Assembly (NCBI GenBank): GCA_046050145.1
Contig: JBJOQC010000047.1
Span: forward strand, 1-16,282
Direction: 5' to 3'
Length of the DNA stretch: 16,282 bases
Source: CAYZPE01 sp046050145
GTDB lineage: Bacteria > Patescibacteriota > Minisyncoccia > Phycocordibacterales > CAYZPE01
The notes below the pieces were generated by a model that searched no databases, was not told the DNA's origin, and saw only the letters and a list, made by a program, of their open reading frames with translations. The position numbers and the translations under genes were made by a program. Positions 6,517-14,308 of this stretch are shown piece after piece; position 1 is the stretch's first letter; each line of letters starts with the position of its first letter.

Positions 6517-7855
6517 TTTTTTTAAAAAAAACATAAAGTACATCTATAAATTTTTGTTTTTTGTGATGCTCTGTACTCAGGTTTTTCCTGTAGCACTTGC
6601 ACAAAATACAACGATCGATGCTTCGACACTTACTCCTCGTGTCTCGGTATCAGTCTCTCCACGAAGTGGTTCTTTTGTGGAAGGTTCAACCTTTGAAGTT
6701 CCTCTTATCTTAAATACGAAAAAACTCGCCGCAAATGGTGTTGAGGTTGAGGTTGGGTTTGATAAGAACATTATTTCAGTTATTAAACCTTCAGGAGGAC
6801 AGTCAATTGTCGGGGTTTGGGTTGAGCCTCCTTCATATGATAATACTCGGGGAATAGTTCGTTATGTAGGAGTTATTCCAAATGGAATAATTACAGACTC
6901 AGGACTTATTGGAACTATTACTTTTAAGGCACTAAAGCCTGGAAAGGTAACAGTAACAGTGCGTTCAAATTCAAACATTCTTCTTAATGATGGCTTTGGT
7001 ACAGAAGCTCAGGTTGAAACAGGAAGAGCTGAATACACTATTATTCCAAAAGCCCCAGAAGGAGTTAAGATTTTTTCTGAGACACATCCTTTTTCAAGTG
7101 AATGGTACAACAACAATAGTCCTGTTTTGCTCTGGGAAAAAGATTCAGGTGTAACAGGTTTTAGTTATGTGCTTGATGATAAACCAAATACAGTTCCTCC
7201 TAATGAAATAACATCCGCAGAAACAACTATTGCATATGAATCTCTTGTGGATGGACTGTGGTATTTTCACGTGAAGGCATACAAAAATGGTGTATGGGGC
7301 AGTACGGGACATTTCCTTCTTCGAATAGATACAACACCTCCTGCAGAGTTTACCCCTGAAATAAATTATATAGTTGCAGCACTTGCTATTGTTGAAAGAG
7401 CTCTTGTTTCATTTTTCACAACAGATAATTTGTCAGGAGTTGTGAAGTATGAGGTTGGTGTGATTGATAAGTCACAACCTACAACTCAGTCTCCAGTGTT
7501 TGTTGAATCTCAAAGTCCGTTTCAGGTCCCCGTTACAAGTAAGGAAGGTTCACGAGTAATTGTGCGAGCGACAGACGCAGCAGGTAACGTGAGGGATTCT
7601 TCTGTTGATGTGGATATGCCTTTTGCTCTTACTCAGTTTATTAAAGAGTATCTCGTATATATATTGTCAGGTATTATTTTGATTGCTCTCTGTATGCTTT
7701 TGATACATTATCTTTTTGGTCATCATATTTTGAGACGTTTGCGACGTGCATTTAAGATTGCTTCTGAAGAAGATGTGCATCATTCTGAACATGCCGTTTC
7801 AGAAAATACAAATCCTGTTCAAAAGGCTGAAGATCAATCGAATAAGGTGGTCTAA
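6503..7855 (+). CDS. Membrane-anchored cohesin-like protein 3
   Basis: A 450-aa protein whose ATG overlaps the previous gene by 14 bp; a GTG or ATG further upstream in this frame would add a non-signal-like extension. A long signal peptide (1-33, ending VALA-Q) precedes a cohesin-like domain at about 45-182: VSVSVSPRSGSFVEGSTFEVPLIL, then EVEVGFDKNIISV, GVWVEPPSYD, IVRYVGVIPNG and the LLNDGFGTE end. A second beta domain (about 186-277) carries the SSEWYNNNSPVLLWEKDSG pattern seen in bacterial surface proteins. A third (about 280-372) begins DTTPPAEFTPEI and contains VRATDAAGN. A membrane helix (383-405) is followed by RRLRR and a roughly 40-residue polar acidic tail. It is the largest of the three anchors and would reach furthest from the membrane. 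It closes the operon; no terminator hairpin is visible after TAA. Confidence 0.83.
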   Translation: MIQNSFFKKNIKYIYKFLFFVMLCTQVFPVALAQNTTIDASTLTPRVSVSVSPRSGSFVEGSTFEVPLILNTKKLAANGVEVEVGFDKNIISVIKPSGGQSIVGVWVEPPSYDNTRGIVRYVGVIPNGIITDSGLIGTITFKALKPGKVTVTVRSNSNILLNDGFGTEAQVETGRAEYTIIPKAPEGVKIFSETHPFSSEWYNNNSPVLLWEKDSGVTGFSYVLDDKPNTVPPNEITSAETTIAYESLVDGLWYFHVKAYKNGVWGSTGHFLLRIDTTPPAEFTPEINYIVAALAIVERALVSFFTTDNLSGVVKYEVGVIDKSQPTTQSPVFVESQSPFQVPVTSKEGSRVIVRATDAAGNVRDSSVDVDMPFALTQFIKEYLVYILSGIILIALCMLLIHYLFGHHILRRLRRAFKIASEEDVHHSEHAVSENTNPVQKAEDQSNKVV

Positions 7856-7873
7856 GCAGTACCTATTTTTATT

Positions 7874-7882
7874 TGGTATCAT
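7874..7882 (+). promoter_or_regulatory. Extended -10 promoter of the DedA-family gene
   Basis: TGGTATCAT (TGn plus TATCAT at 7877-7882) ends nine bases before the ATG at 7892, giving a leader of about three bases. No clear -35 is present. Confidence 0.55.
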
Positions 7883-7891
7883 ATCACTCAT

Positions 7892-8599
7892 ATGATGGAA
7901 ATTTTTGAATATTTGCAGGCACATATTATCCCGCTTGGGGCGTGGGGAGTTTTTTGGGCTTGTATGATTGAAGAGATTATCACTCCAATTCCATCTGCTC
8001 TTATTATGATGAGTGCAGGTTTTATTTTTCTTAAGGGTACATTTTCTTTATCTCTCCTATACACACTTATTTTTACCGTAGTGATCCCAGCAACAATTGG
8101 TGTAACGCTCGGCTCTTATGTAATTTACGCAATAGGATATTTTGGAGGGAAACCTGCTATTCAAAAATGGGGAAAATTTTTTGGTGTTTCGTGGGAGAGT
8201 GTTGAGCACTTTCAGGAAAAAAGAATTGTAAGGAAAACTGAAACAATAGCTCTTTTGGTTGCTCGAGCAACACCTTTCGTACCAAGTACAACAATCGCTT
8301 TCTTCTGTGGTTTCATAAGGCAGCCTCTGTGGCTTTACACACAAATCACATTTATAGGTGTTTTAATACGTTCAATCATACTTGCTCTTTTGGGTTGGTA
8401 TGCAGGAGAAGTGTATGCGACATATGCAAATGCGGGAAGTTATTTAGAAGCGATATTGTTCTGGATACCGTTAGGTGGAGTTGTGATTTTTGTTGTATAT
8501 CGTCGATATCAAATGAAACGTTTGTTGGTCCCGTTAGAGGCTGCAGTTACTCTTCAGCAAAAAGAAGGTACTCCTCTTACTTCAGATCATAAAAAATAG
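7892..8599 (+). CDS. DedA-family (SNARE-associated/VTT domain) membrane protein
   Basis: A 235-aa integral membrane protein. The family signature is present: acidic pair E27-E28 followed by PIPS (32-35) in a re-entrant N-terminal region, glycine-rich GYFGGKP (82-88), and R125-x-x-P-x-x-P131 (ARATPFVPS), followed by G140-x-x-R143. Four to five membrane helices are predicted by eye. DedA proteins belong to the VTT/TMEM41-like superfamily, and several act as polyprenyl-phosphate or phospholipid flippases or scramblases needed for envelope synthesis. The exact substrate cannot be told from sequence. A second ATG follows immediately (7895), and either could serve. It has its own promoter, separate from the cohesin operon that ends 36 bp upstream. 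Confidence 0.92.
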   Translation: MMEIFEYLQAHIIPLGAWGVFWACMIEEIITPIPSALIMMSAGFIFLKGTFSLSLLYTLIFTVVIPATIGVTLGSYVIYAIGYFGGKPAIQKWGKFFGVSWESVEHFQEKRIVRKTETIALLVARATPFVPSTTIAFFCGFIRQPLWLYTQITFIGVLIRSIILALLGWYAGEVYATYANAGSYLEAILFWIPLGGVVIFVVYRRYQMKRLLVPLEAAVTLQQKEGTPLTSDHKK

Positions 8600-8626
8600 A
8601 TTGCAACCTGTCTCTATCTAATGGGA

Positions 8627-8655
8627 TTGAAAACACCTATTCCTTCTGATACGAT
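8627..8655 (+). promoter_or_regulatory. Promoter of the disulfide-formation operon (leaderless)
   Basis: TTGAAA (8627-8632), a 17-bp spacer and TACGAT (8650-8655) with an extended TGa at 8647-8649 make a near-complete sigma-70-type promoter. The -10 ends nine bases before the ATG at 8665, so the leader is about three bases. Confidence 0.75.
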
Positions 8656-8664
8656 TAAACCACT

Positions 8665-9042
8665 ATGAATAAATGGACAATAATTCTTTTGCTTATTTTG
8701 GCAGTAGGTTCTCTGGGATTTTTAGTTTCTCTTCCTGATAAGTCTGGTAAATACGATGCTCTTGCTCAGTGTGTTGCTGATAGTGGAGCAGTGTTTTATG
8801 GGGCTTTTTGGTGTCCAACTTGCCAGAGACAAAAAACTGAGTTTGGAAAGTCATCATCTCTTCTTCCATACGAAGAATGTTCAACACCAGATCAAAAAGG
8901 TCAGCTTCAGATCTGTAAAGATAAGAATGTTGTTCGATATCCTACATGGGAATTTGCAAGTGGTGAACGGGTAGAGGGAGCTCTCTCTCGTGAAGATTTG
9001 GCGACCAAAACTTCATGTGAGGCTACTTTAGTACAACAATAA
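8665..9042 (+). CDS. Membrane-anchored thioredoxin-like oxidoreductase, VKOR-linked type
   Basis: A 125-aa protein with an N-terminal membrane anchor (4-23) and a compact thioredoxin-like domain outside the cell. The active site is C50-P-T-C53 in FYGAFWCPTCQRQK, with the cis-proline at P93 (RYPTWEF). FYGAFWCPxCQ...FGKSSSLLPYEEC...YPTWEF is the pattern of the thioredoxin domain that is fused to vitamin K epoxide reductase in cyanobacteria and plants. Here it is a stand-alone protein, and the next gene supplies a DsbB-type partner instead. Extra cysteines at 36, 72, 84 and 118 may form structural disulfides. The expected role is a DsbA-like thiol oxidase for exported proteins. Confidence 0.88.
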   Translation: MNKWTIILLLILAVGSLGFLVSLPDKSGKYDALAQCVADSGAVFYGAFWCPTCQRQKTEFGKSSSLLPYEECSTPDQKGQLQICKDKNVVRYPTWEFASGERVEGALSREDLATKTSCEATLVQQ

Positions 9043-9049
9043 AAATACC

Positions 9050-9592
9050 ATGCAAACACTTGCTTCAGATGTAACTCTTATTTTTTCAATACTTTCTATT
9101 GTTGCTCAAGTTATTTCGGGGTTCTTATTGCTCGCTCTTATTTTTCGAAAGACATGGGGTAAAAATATTATTCTTATTGTAGGAAAGAGAGCTATTATTT
9201 TTATTTTTCTTATAGCTTTATTTGCAACTGTAGGTAGTCTTCTCTATTCAGATGTTGTTGGGTATGAACCTTGTAAGCTATGTTGGTTCCAGAGAATATT
9301 TATGTATCCGCAGGTAATACTCCTACCGCTTGCGCTCTGGAGAAAAGAAACTTCGATTGTTGCATACAGTTTCGCCCTGTCTCTTGCTGGAGGACTTATT
9401 GCTTTTTATCATTATCTTCTTCAACGTGGAATTGTTGAAACAGCACCATGTTCTGCTGTAGGATATGGCGCAAATTGTAGTGATATTTTTGTAATGTCTT
9501 ACGGATACATCACGATTCCTTTAATGGCTCTCTCAGCTTTTATCTTAATGACCCTTATTGCTACTATTCGTTTTGTTTATAACAGAAGTTAA
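9050..9592 (+). CDS. DsbB/BdbC-family disulfide bond oxidase
   Basis: A 180-aa protein with about five membrane helices. The first redox pair is C75-x-x-C78 in YEPCKLCWFQR, the hallmark of DsbB/BdbC, and the second extracytoplasmic pair is C134 and C143 in APCSAVGYGANC. HY at 121-122 in the helix before that loop is also typical. DsbB passes electrons from a thioredoxin-like oxidase to quinone. An extra N-terminal helix (about 10-32) precedes the core, making it slightly longer than the minimal family. It starts seven bases after the thioredoxin-like gene with no Shine-Dalgarno, so the pair is one transcript and a functional redox couple. The call is strong from the cysteine spacing. Confidence 0.93.
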   Translation: MQTLASDVTLIFSILSIVAQVISGFLLLALIFRKTWGKNIILIVGKRAIIFIFLIALFATVGSLLYSDVVGYEPCKLCWFQRIFMYPQVILLPLALWRKETSIVAYSFALSLAGGLIAFYHYLLQRGIVETAPCSAVGYGANCSDIFVMSYGYITIPLMALSAFILMTLIATIRFVYNRS

Positions 9593-9629
9593 ACACAGGT
9601 CTTTGGTTACTGAAGGTTCTTTTTTGTTC

Positions 9630-9644
9630 TAAAATTAGAAGAGG
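9630..9644 (+). promoter_or_regulatory. Possible -10 box and ribosome binding site of the exporter operon
   Basis: TAAAAT at 9630-9635 resembles a -10. AGAAGAGG at 9637-9644 is the only good Shine-Dalgarno sequence at a gene start in the window, seven bases before the ATG at 9652. The two are so close that transcription from this box would cut into the ribosome site, so one of the two readings is probably wrong. Confidence 0.35.
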
Positions 9645-9651
9645 TTTCTAT

Positions 9652-11199
9652 ATGAAAATAATTCTTAATATTGCAATACTTGTGTTTATTGCCGGGGCCT
9701 CAATAGCAGGATACCGTTTTTTTTCCGCATCAGAAAAACCTCAGTATGAATTTTTTACTGTGTCTCGAATGTCTATCACACAAGGGGTGACTCTAACAGG
9801 GAAGACTCAGTCGCTACAGTCGGTAGATCTCTCATTTGAAACTGGTGGAAAAGTAAAGACAATTAATAAAGATGTGGGTGACACTGTTCTTGTAGGAGAT
9901 AGTCTTGTGCTCCTTGATGGGACTGAGCAGTCTTTGGAGCTTAATGAAGCTCAAGCATCTCTTGATGTTGAACTCTCTGCACTTCGTGAGCTTAAAAAGG
10001 GTGCACGACCAGAAGAAGTTTTGGTGTACGAAACAAAATTGTCGAATGCTCGAGTAGATCTTTCTTCGAGTGCAAGCGCTCTTGCTGATAAATTGCGAGA
10101 CTCTTTCACTAAGACAGATGATGCTATTCGTAACAATATAGATCAGCTTTTTAGTAACCCACGAAGTAATAATCCGCAGATTAATATTTCTGTGCCTGAT
10201 AGTCAGTTAAAAACAAATATTGAACAAGGTCGTATTTCTACTGAAGCTATACTATCTTCTCTTCGTGATGTCACAGGGAATATTTCTCCAGAAAATACTA
10301 AGGTTCTTTTTGGTCAGTCTACTGATGTTGTTGTTTCTCTTACTACACTTAAAAAATTCTTAGATAATGTGGCCCTTGCAGTGAATGCACTTTCTTCAAG
10401 TTCTTCATTAAGTCAGTCTACTGTTGATGCATATAAGGCTGCTGTTTCAAGTGCACGTACAACAGTTAATACTTCAATTTCTGCTATTTTGACAGCAGAA
10501 GAAAAAACAAAAGCCTCGCTCTCTGCTGTAAGTCTTTCTGAAAAAGAATTAGCTCTTAAAAAAGCAGGGGCAACTTCTGAGCAGATCTCTTCTCAAGAAG
10601 CAAAGATACGTCAATCTCAGGCACGTATTGCACGTCTCCGAGTATTGCTTGAAAAAATGACCCTAAAAGCTCCAATAGCGGGCGTGGTTACAAAACAAGA
10701 TGCAAAGATAGGTGCTGTCATGTCTCCTCAGGTTGTTGTTGCTTCTATCATTTCTGATACAGGTCTTGAAATCGAGGCTTATATTCCTGAGGTTGATATT
10801 GGACGAATTGCATTGGGGAACACTGTAAAAATAACTGTCGATGCATTCACCGGAGAGTCATTTGATGGAACAGTTTCATATATTGACCCTGCTGAAACTA
10901 TTATTGATGGTGTTGTAAATTTTAAATCAAAAATTCAGTTTGCACGTAACGATCCACGGCTTAAAAGTGGTCTAACTGTAAATCTTGATATACAAACAGC
11001 GCGCAAGGACAATGTTCTTGTTGTTCCTCAGCTTGCAGTTCTCGAAAATGATAGAGGTGCTTTTGTTCAAAAGCTTGTAAATAATAATCTTGTAGAAATT
11101 CCTATTGTACTTGGTGCTCGTGACAGGTCGGGTGTGGTTGAGGTTTTGTCAGGTCTTGTGGAAGGAGATAAGGTCATTAACGTAGGTCTTAAAAAATAA
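9652..11199 (+). CDS. MacA/HlyD-type periplasmic adaptor of an ABC exporter
   Basis: A 515-aa protein. A membrane anchor (4-22) is followed by the first half of a biotinyl-lipoyl domain (about 50-92: SVDLSFETGGKVKTINKDVG, GDSLVLLDG). A long alpha-helical segment (about 95-338) comes next, then the second lipoyl half (LKAPIAGVVTKQDAKIGAVM), a beta-barrel (LEIEAYIPEVDIGRIALGN, VSYIDPAE) and a membrane-proximal domain (VVPQLAVLEN...VLSGLVEGDKVINVG). This order is that of membrane fusion proteins paired with MacB-type permeases. The family is usually 370-400 aa, and the excess is all in the helical insert, which has a Ser-rich middle. It heads a three-gene operon with the ATPase and permease. With no outer-membrane channel in the window and CPR cells being single-membraned, it probably forms a surface assembly rather than a tripartite pump. 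Confidence 0.9.
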   Translation: MKIILNIAILVFIAGASIAGYRFFSASEKPQYEFFTVSRMSITQGVTLTGKTQSLQSVDLSFETGGKVKTINKDVGDTVLVGDSLVLLDGTEQSLELNEAQASLDVELSALRELKKGARPEEVLVYETKLSNARVDLSSSASALADKLRDSFTKTDDAIRNNIDQLFSNPRSNNPQINISVPDSQLKTNIEQGRISTEAILSSLRDVTGNISPENTKVLFGQSTDVVVSLTTLKKFLDNVALAVNALSSSSSLSQSTVDAYKAAVSSARTTVNTSISAILTAEEKTKASLSAVSLSEKELALKKAGATSEQISSQEAKIRQSQARIARLRVLLEKMTLKAPIAGVVTKQDAKIGAVMSPQVVVASIISDTGLEIEAYIPEVDIGRIALGNTVKITVDAFTGESFDGTVSYIDPAETIIDGVVNFKSKIQFARNDPRLKSGLTVNLDIQTARKDNVLVVPQLAVLENDRGAFVQKLVNNNLVEIPIVLGARDRSGVVEVLSGLVEGDKVINVGLKK

Positions 11200-11201
11200 T
11201 A

Positions 11202-11906
11202 ATGATAGAAGTTTCAAATCTCAGTAAATCGTATATTGAGGGGGATGCTCAAACAAATGCCTTGCTTGGTGTTAATTTTACGATTGGAGAAGGTGATTTT
11301 GTGTCGATTATGGGTCCATCAGGCTCAGGTAAGTCGACACTACTCCATGTCCTTTCTTTTTTAGATAGACCTACAGACGGAACATATACTTTTTTAGGAA
11401 AAAATATTAACCATCTTTCGGACTCTGAATTGGCACAAGTTCGAAATCAAGAAATGGGTTTTATTTTTCAGTCTTTTAATTTACTTGGAAGATCAACGGT
11501 ATATGAAAATGTTGAACTTCCACTTTTTTATTCGCCGATGCCAGTTTCAAAACGTAAAGAAGCAATAGAGCAGGCTGTGTACTCGGTAGGGCTACAAGAC
11601 AAGCTTAATACACCTGCAGGTAATTTATCAGGAGGTCAAAAACAACGTGTTGCTATTGCTCGTGCTTTGGTAAATGAGCCTGCTATCATTTTTGCGGATG
11701 AACCAACAGGAAACCTTGATTCAGCTTCAGGTGAGCAGGTGATGGAAATTTTACGAGAACTCAATAATTTGGGACGTACTATCATACTAGTTACTCACGA
11801 GACCTATACTGCAAATTATGGAAAACGTCTCTTAAAGCTTCGAGATGGACAGCTTGAGTCTGATACTCCCATCGAACGTGTTTCAGAAGAAACCTATTTT
11901 AAATAG
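11202..11906 (+). CDS. MacB/LolD-type ABC transporter ATPase
   Basis: A 234-aa cytoplasmic ATP-binding subunit with every catalytic motif intact: Walker A GPSGSGKST (38-46), Q-loop Q90, signature LSGGQ (142-146) followed by KQRVAIARAL, Walker B IIFADEP (162-168), and H-loop H199. The FNLLGRSTVYENVELPL stretch is typical of the LolD/MacB/FtsE branch. It drives the mechanotransmission cycle of the permease encoded next. It starts two bases after the adaptor's stop (TAATAATG arrangement), so translation is coupled. The substrate cannot be inferred; relatives handle macrolides, peptides, toxins or lipoproteins. Confidence 0.96.
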   Translation: MIEVSNLSKSYIEGDAQTNALLGVNFTIGEGDFVSIMGPSGSGKSTLLHVLSFLDRPTDGTYTFLGKNINHLSDSELAQVRNQEMGFIFQSFNLLGRSTVYENVELPLFYSPMPVSKRKEAIEQAVYSVGLQDKLNTPAGNLSGGQKQRVAIARALVNEPAIIFADEPTGNLDSASGEQVMEILRELNNLGRTIILVTHETYTANYGKRLLKLRDGQLESDTPIERVSEETYFK

Positions 11907-11907
11907 T

Positions 11908-13152
11908 ATGAGAATTAGTGATGCAACAAAAACAGCGTGGCGGGGAATCATGAATGCGAAGGCGCGTTCATTTCTTACCATGCTTGGTATTGTGATCGGT
12001 ATAGGTTCTGTGATCGTGCTTATGTCTATTGGATCATCTGCGGAAAAACTTATCTTAAGTGAAATTGAAGGTATTGGCTCAAATCTTGTTTTTATTACTC
12101 CAGGAGCAACAAAAGGTTCTAAGTTTGCATCACCAGCTGCTTTTTTAGGTATTACGATTAAGACTCTTCAAGACAAAGATCTTGAATCTCTTCGTCGAGA
12201 AGCTTCGATTGAACGTGTGACTGCAGAGGTGCGTGGTCAGGCAAAGGTAGTGTATGAAAGTAATGACGTTACAATTACATTTACAGGTAATGACCAAGAA
12301 TATTTTGCAATTCGCAATTTTAAATTTGATGCAGGAGGTCCTCTGTCAGCAACAGATGTGAGTTCGTTTAATCGTGTTGCTGTTTTAGGTTCTGAGATTG
12401 CAAAAACACTTTTTGGAAATACGGATCCAATCGGGAAGAATATTCGTCTCAAGGATTTAAGTTTCCGGGTAGTTGGGGTGCTTGCGGGTGAAGGGGTGGG
12501 TCCTTTTGGAATCGATCAGGATAATTTAATTATGGTCCCGGTGTCTGTTGCTCAAAAGGTGATGCTTGGGATTAATTATTACAATGCAGTAACAACTCAG
12601 GTAAAAGATTCATATGATATAACTTTTGCAAAAGGAAGAATTGAATCAACTCTCCGTTTTAATCATAGAATTACTGATCCAAATAAGGATGACTTTACTG
12701 TACAAACTCAAGAAGATTTTATTGCTATCTTGGGAAATGTAACAGGGATTCTAACGGTTTTTTTGACAGCGGTTGCGAGTATATCACTGGTGGTTGGAGG
12801 TATAGGTATTATGAACATTATGCTTGTGTCAGTGGTGGAGCGAACACGTGAAATAGGTCTTCGTAAGGCGCTTGGTGCTCGTAATCGGGATATTGTACTT
12901 CAATTTTTAATTGAGTCAGTTGTACTTACGTGCGTTGGTGGAATCATTGGAATTATTGGGGGTATAGGCATTACATTCATTATATATATTGTATTGACAC
13001 AGTTTTTAAATACAGGATGGTTTTTCTCTATTCCAGTTTCAGGTGTATTTATTTCGTTTACAGTTGCGGCCCTCACAGGACTACTTTTTGGAATATATCC
13101 AGCTCGAAAAGCGGCGCAAAAGAATCCGATTGAGGCGTTGAGGTATGAGTAA
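11908..13152 (+). CDS. MacB-type ABC transporter permease (FtsX/MacB_PCD)
   Basis: A 414-aa protein starting one base after the ATPase stop. The frame is open back to 11845 inside the ATPase gene, but MRISDATKTAWRGIMNAKARSFLT is the normal permease start. The layout is one N-terminal membrane helix (about 22-42), a large extracytoplasmic MacB_PCD domain (about 45-270), then three helices in the FtsX domain. The family motif NIMLVSVVERTREIGLRKALGA follows the second helix, and YPARKAA...NPIEALRYE closes the protein. Together with the adaptor and ATPase it makes a complete MacAB-type mechanotransmission exporter that works on substrates outside the membrane. Confidence 0.95.
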   Translation: MRISDATKTAWRGIMNAKARSFLTMLGIVIGIGSVIVLMSIGSSAEKLILSEIEGIGSNLVFITPGATKGSKFASPAAFLGITIKTLQDKDLESLRREASIERVTAEVRGQAKVVYESNDVTITFTGNDQEYFAIRNFKFDAGGPLSATDVSSFNRVAVLGSEIAKTLFGNTDPIGKNIRLKDLSFRVVGVLAGEGVGPFGIDQDNLIMVPVSVAQKVMLGINYYNAVTTQVKDSYDITFAKGRIESTLRFNHRITDPNKDDFTVQTQEDFIAILGNVTGILTVFLTAVASISLVVGGIGIMNIMLVSVVERTREIGLRKALGARNRDIVLQFLIESVVLTCVGGIIGIIGGIGITFIIYIVLTQFLNTGWFFSIPVSGVFISFTVAALTGLLFGIYPARKAAQKNPIEALRYE

Positions 13153-13208
13153 GGGCAGAAAACAGGAGACAGAATATAGAAATTAGTTTTTAGTTTTAAA
13201 TTTTAAGC

Positions 13209-13214
13209 TATAAT
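13209..13214 (+). promoter_or_regulatory. -10 box of the AI-2E family transporter gene
   Basis: A consensus TATAAT ends exactly six bases before the ATG at 13221, so the predicted transcription start is the A of the start codon. The -35 region is a T-rich run without a good match. Confidence 0.65.
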
Positions 13215-13220
13215 AGATCT

Positions 13221-14294
13221 ATGAATGTACATAAACTCCAAGTAGGTTTCTTTATTGTATTAATGTCGGCAATTTCTATATTAACGTTTTTTGTGTTTAG
13301 GCCATTTCTCGCTATGCTTTTTGTTGGGTTGGTTTTTGCAATTATTTTTAATCCTTTCTATCAAAAAATACTGAAAGCTTTAAAAGGAAGGAAAAATATA
13401 GCCTCATTTATTTCTGTTCTTGCTGTGTGTGTTCTTATTGTTTTACCCCTCATATTTCTTGGAGCACTCCTGTTTGATGAACTTATTAATCTTTATGACA
13501 GAATAAATGACGTAAGTAACGCTTCGGTGCTTAATGATGTGGCGCTCCAAGTAGATACATTCGTTTCTCGTTTTATTCCAGGTTTCTCTTTTGAATTTTT
13601 GGCCTATATTGATGTTCGACAGTATGCCGATCAGGTTTTGGAATGGACAGTTGGTAATTTTGGATCAGTTTTTTCAAGTATCTTTAGAGTATTTCTTCTC
13701 ATGTTTCTTTTGGTTTTAGGTCTCTTTTACTTCTTTAGAGACGGTGACCGATTTATTGAAACTGCAAAAAATGTAAGTCCACTTATTAATACCTACGACG
13801 AGCAGATTTTTCATAAGATAGCCCTTGCGGTAAATTCTGTGATCAAGGGGCATTTGGTGATTGCTCTTGTGCAGGGAATCCTGACAGGTCTCGGTTTGTT
13901 TATCTTTGGTGTACCAAGTGCAATTATCTGGGGATTTATTGCGGCCATTGCTTCATTTATTCCAAGTATTGGTACAGCATTTGTGACTGCTCCAGCTGTA
14001 GGATATCTTTTCTTGAGTGGGCATGTGCCACAAGCTATAGGTCTTGTGATCTGGGCTGCTGTCCTTGTTGGAATGGTGGATAACTTGCTCGGCCCACTTC
14101 TTATAGAGCGTGGTATAAAGATTCATCCATTCATGATTCTTATTTCTGTTCTTGGTGGTATACAACTCTTCGGTATTATTGGTTTTATTGCAGGACCTGT
14201 AGTGCTCGCCCTTCTTTTTGCTCTTCTAGATATATATCCTTTGCTTGTATATAAGGCTACTCACAATTCTACAGCGCATACTCACGCACAATAA
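13221..14294 (+). CDS. AI-2E/PerM family (UPF0118) membrane transporter
   Basis: A 357-aa polytopic protein. Paired N-terminal helices (about 7-45, with FRPFLAMLFVGLVFAIIFNPFY) and a third (about 60-82) precede a long amphipathic extracytoplasmic segment (about 85-150). LGLFYFFRDGD (about 166-176) and then VIKGHLVIALVQGILTGLGLFIFGVPSAIIWG follow; the latter is the strongest family match. The remaining helices carry FIPSIGTAFVTAPA and DNLLGPLLIERG, a family hallmark near the C-terminus. Family members include proposed exporters of autoinducer-2 and Na+/H+ antiporters, but most are uncharacterised, and signalling should not be assumed. It is monocistronic by its promoter, although the next gene begins only 14 bp downstream and may be co-transcribed. 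Confidence 0.92.
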   Translation: MNVHKLQVGFFIVLMSAISILTFFVFRPFLAMLFVGLVFAIIFNPFYQKILKALKGRKNIASFISVLAVCVLIVLPLIFLGALLFDELINLYDRINDVSNASVLNDVALQVDTFVSRFIPGFSFEFLAYIDVRQYADQVLEWTVGNFGSVFSSIFRVFLLMFLLVLGLFYFFRDGDRFIETAKNVSPLINTYDEQIFHKIALAVNSVIKGHLVIALVQGILTGLGLFIFGVPSAIIWGFIAAIASFIPSIGTAFVTAPAVGYLFLSGHVPQAIGLVIWAAVLVGMVDNLLGPLLIERGIKIHPFMILISVLGGIQLFGIIGFIAGPVVLALLFALLDIYPLLVYKATHNSTAHTHAQ

Positions 14295-14295
14295 G

Positions 14296-14301
14296 TATAA
14301 T
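14296..14301 (+). promoter_or_regulatory. -10 box of the glycosyltransferase gene
   Basis: A consensus TATAAT ends seven bases before the ATG at 14309. No -35 match is seen, and that region lies in the end of the transporter gene. AAAGG directly after the box is a weak Shine-Dalgarno too close to the ATG to be convincing. Confidence 0.5.
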
Positions 14302-14308
14302 AAAGGTA

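Noticed and set aside
8057..8344. Minus-strand open frame opposite the DedA gene, and similar long frames on the other strand elsewhere
   Set aside because: They lie wholly inside well-supported genes, have cysteine- and tyrosine-rich compositions unlike real proteins, and show no motifs or starts.
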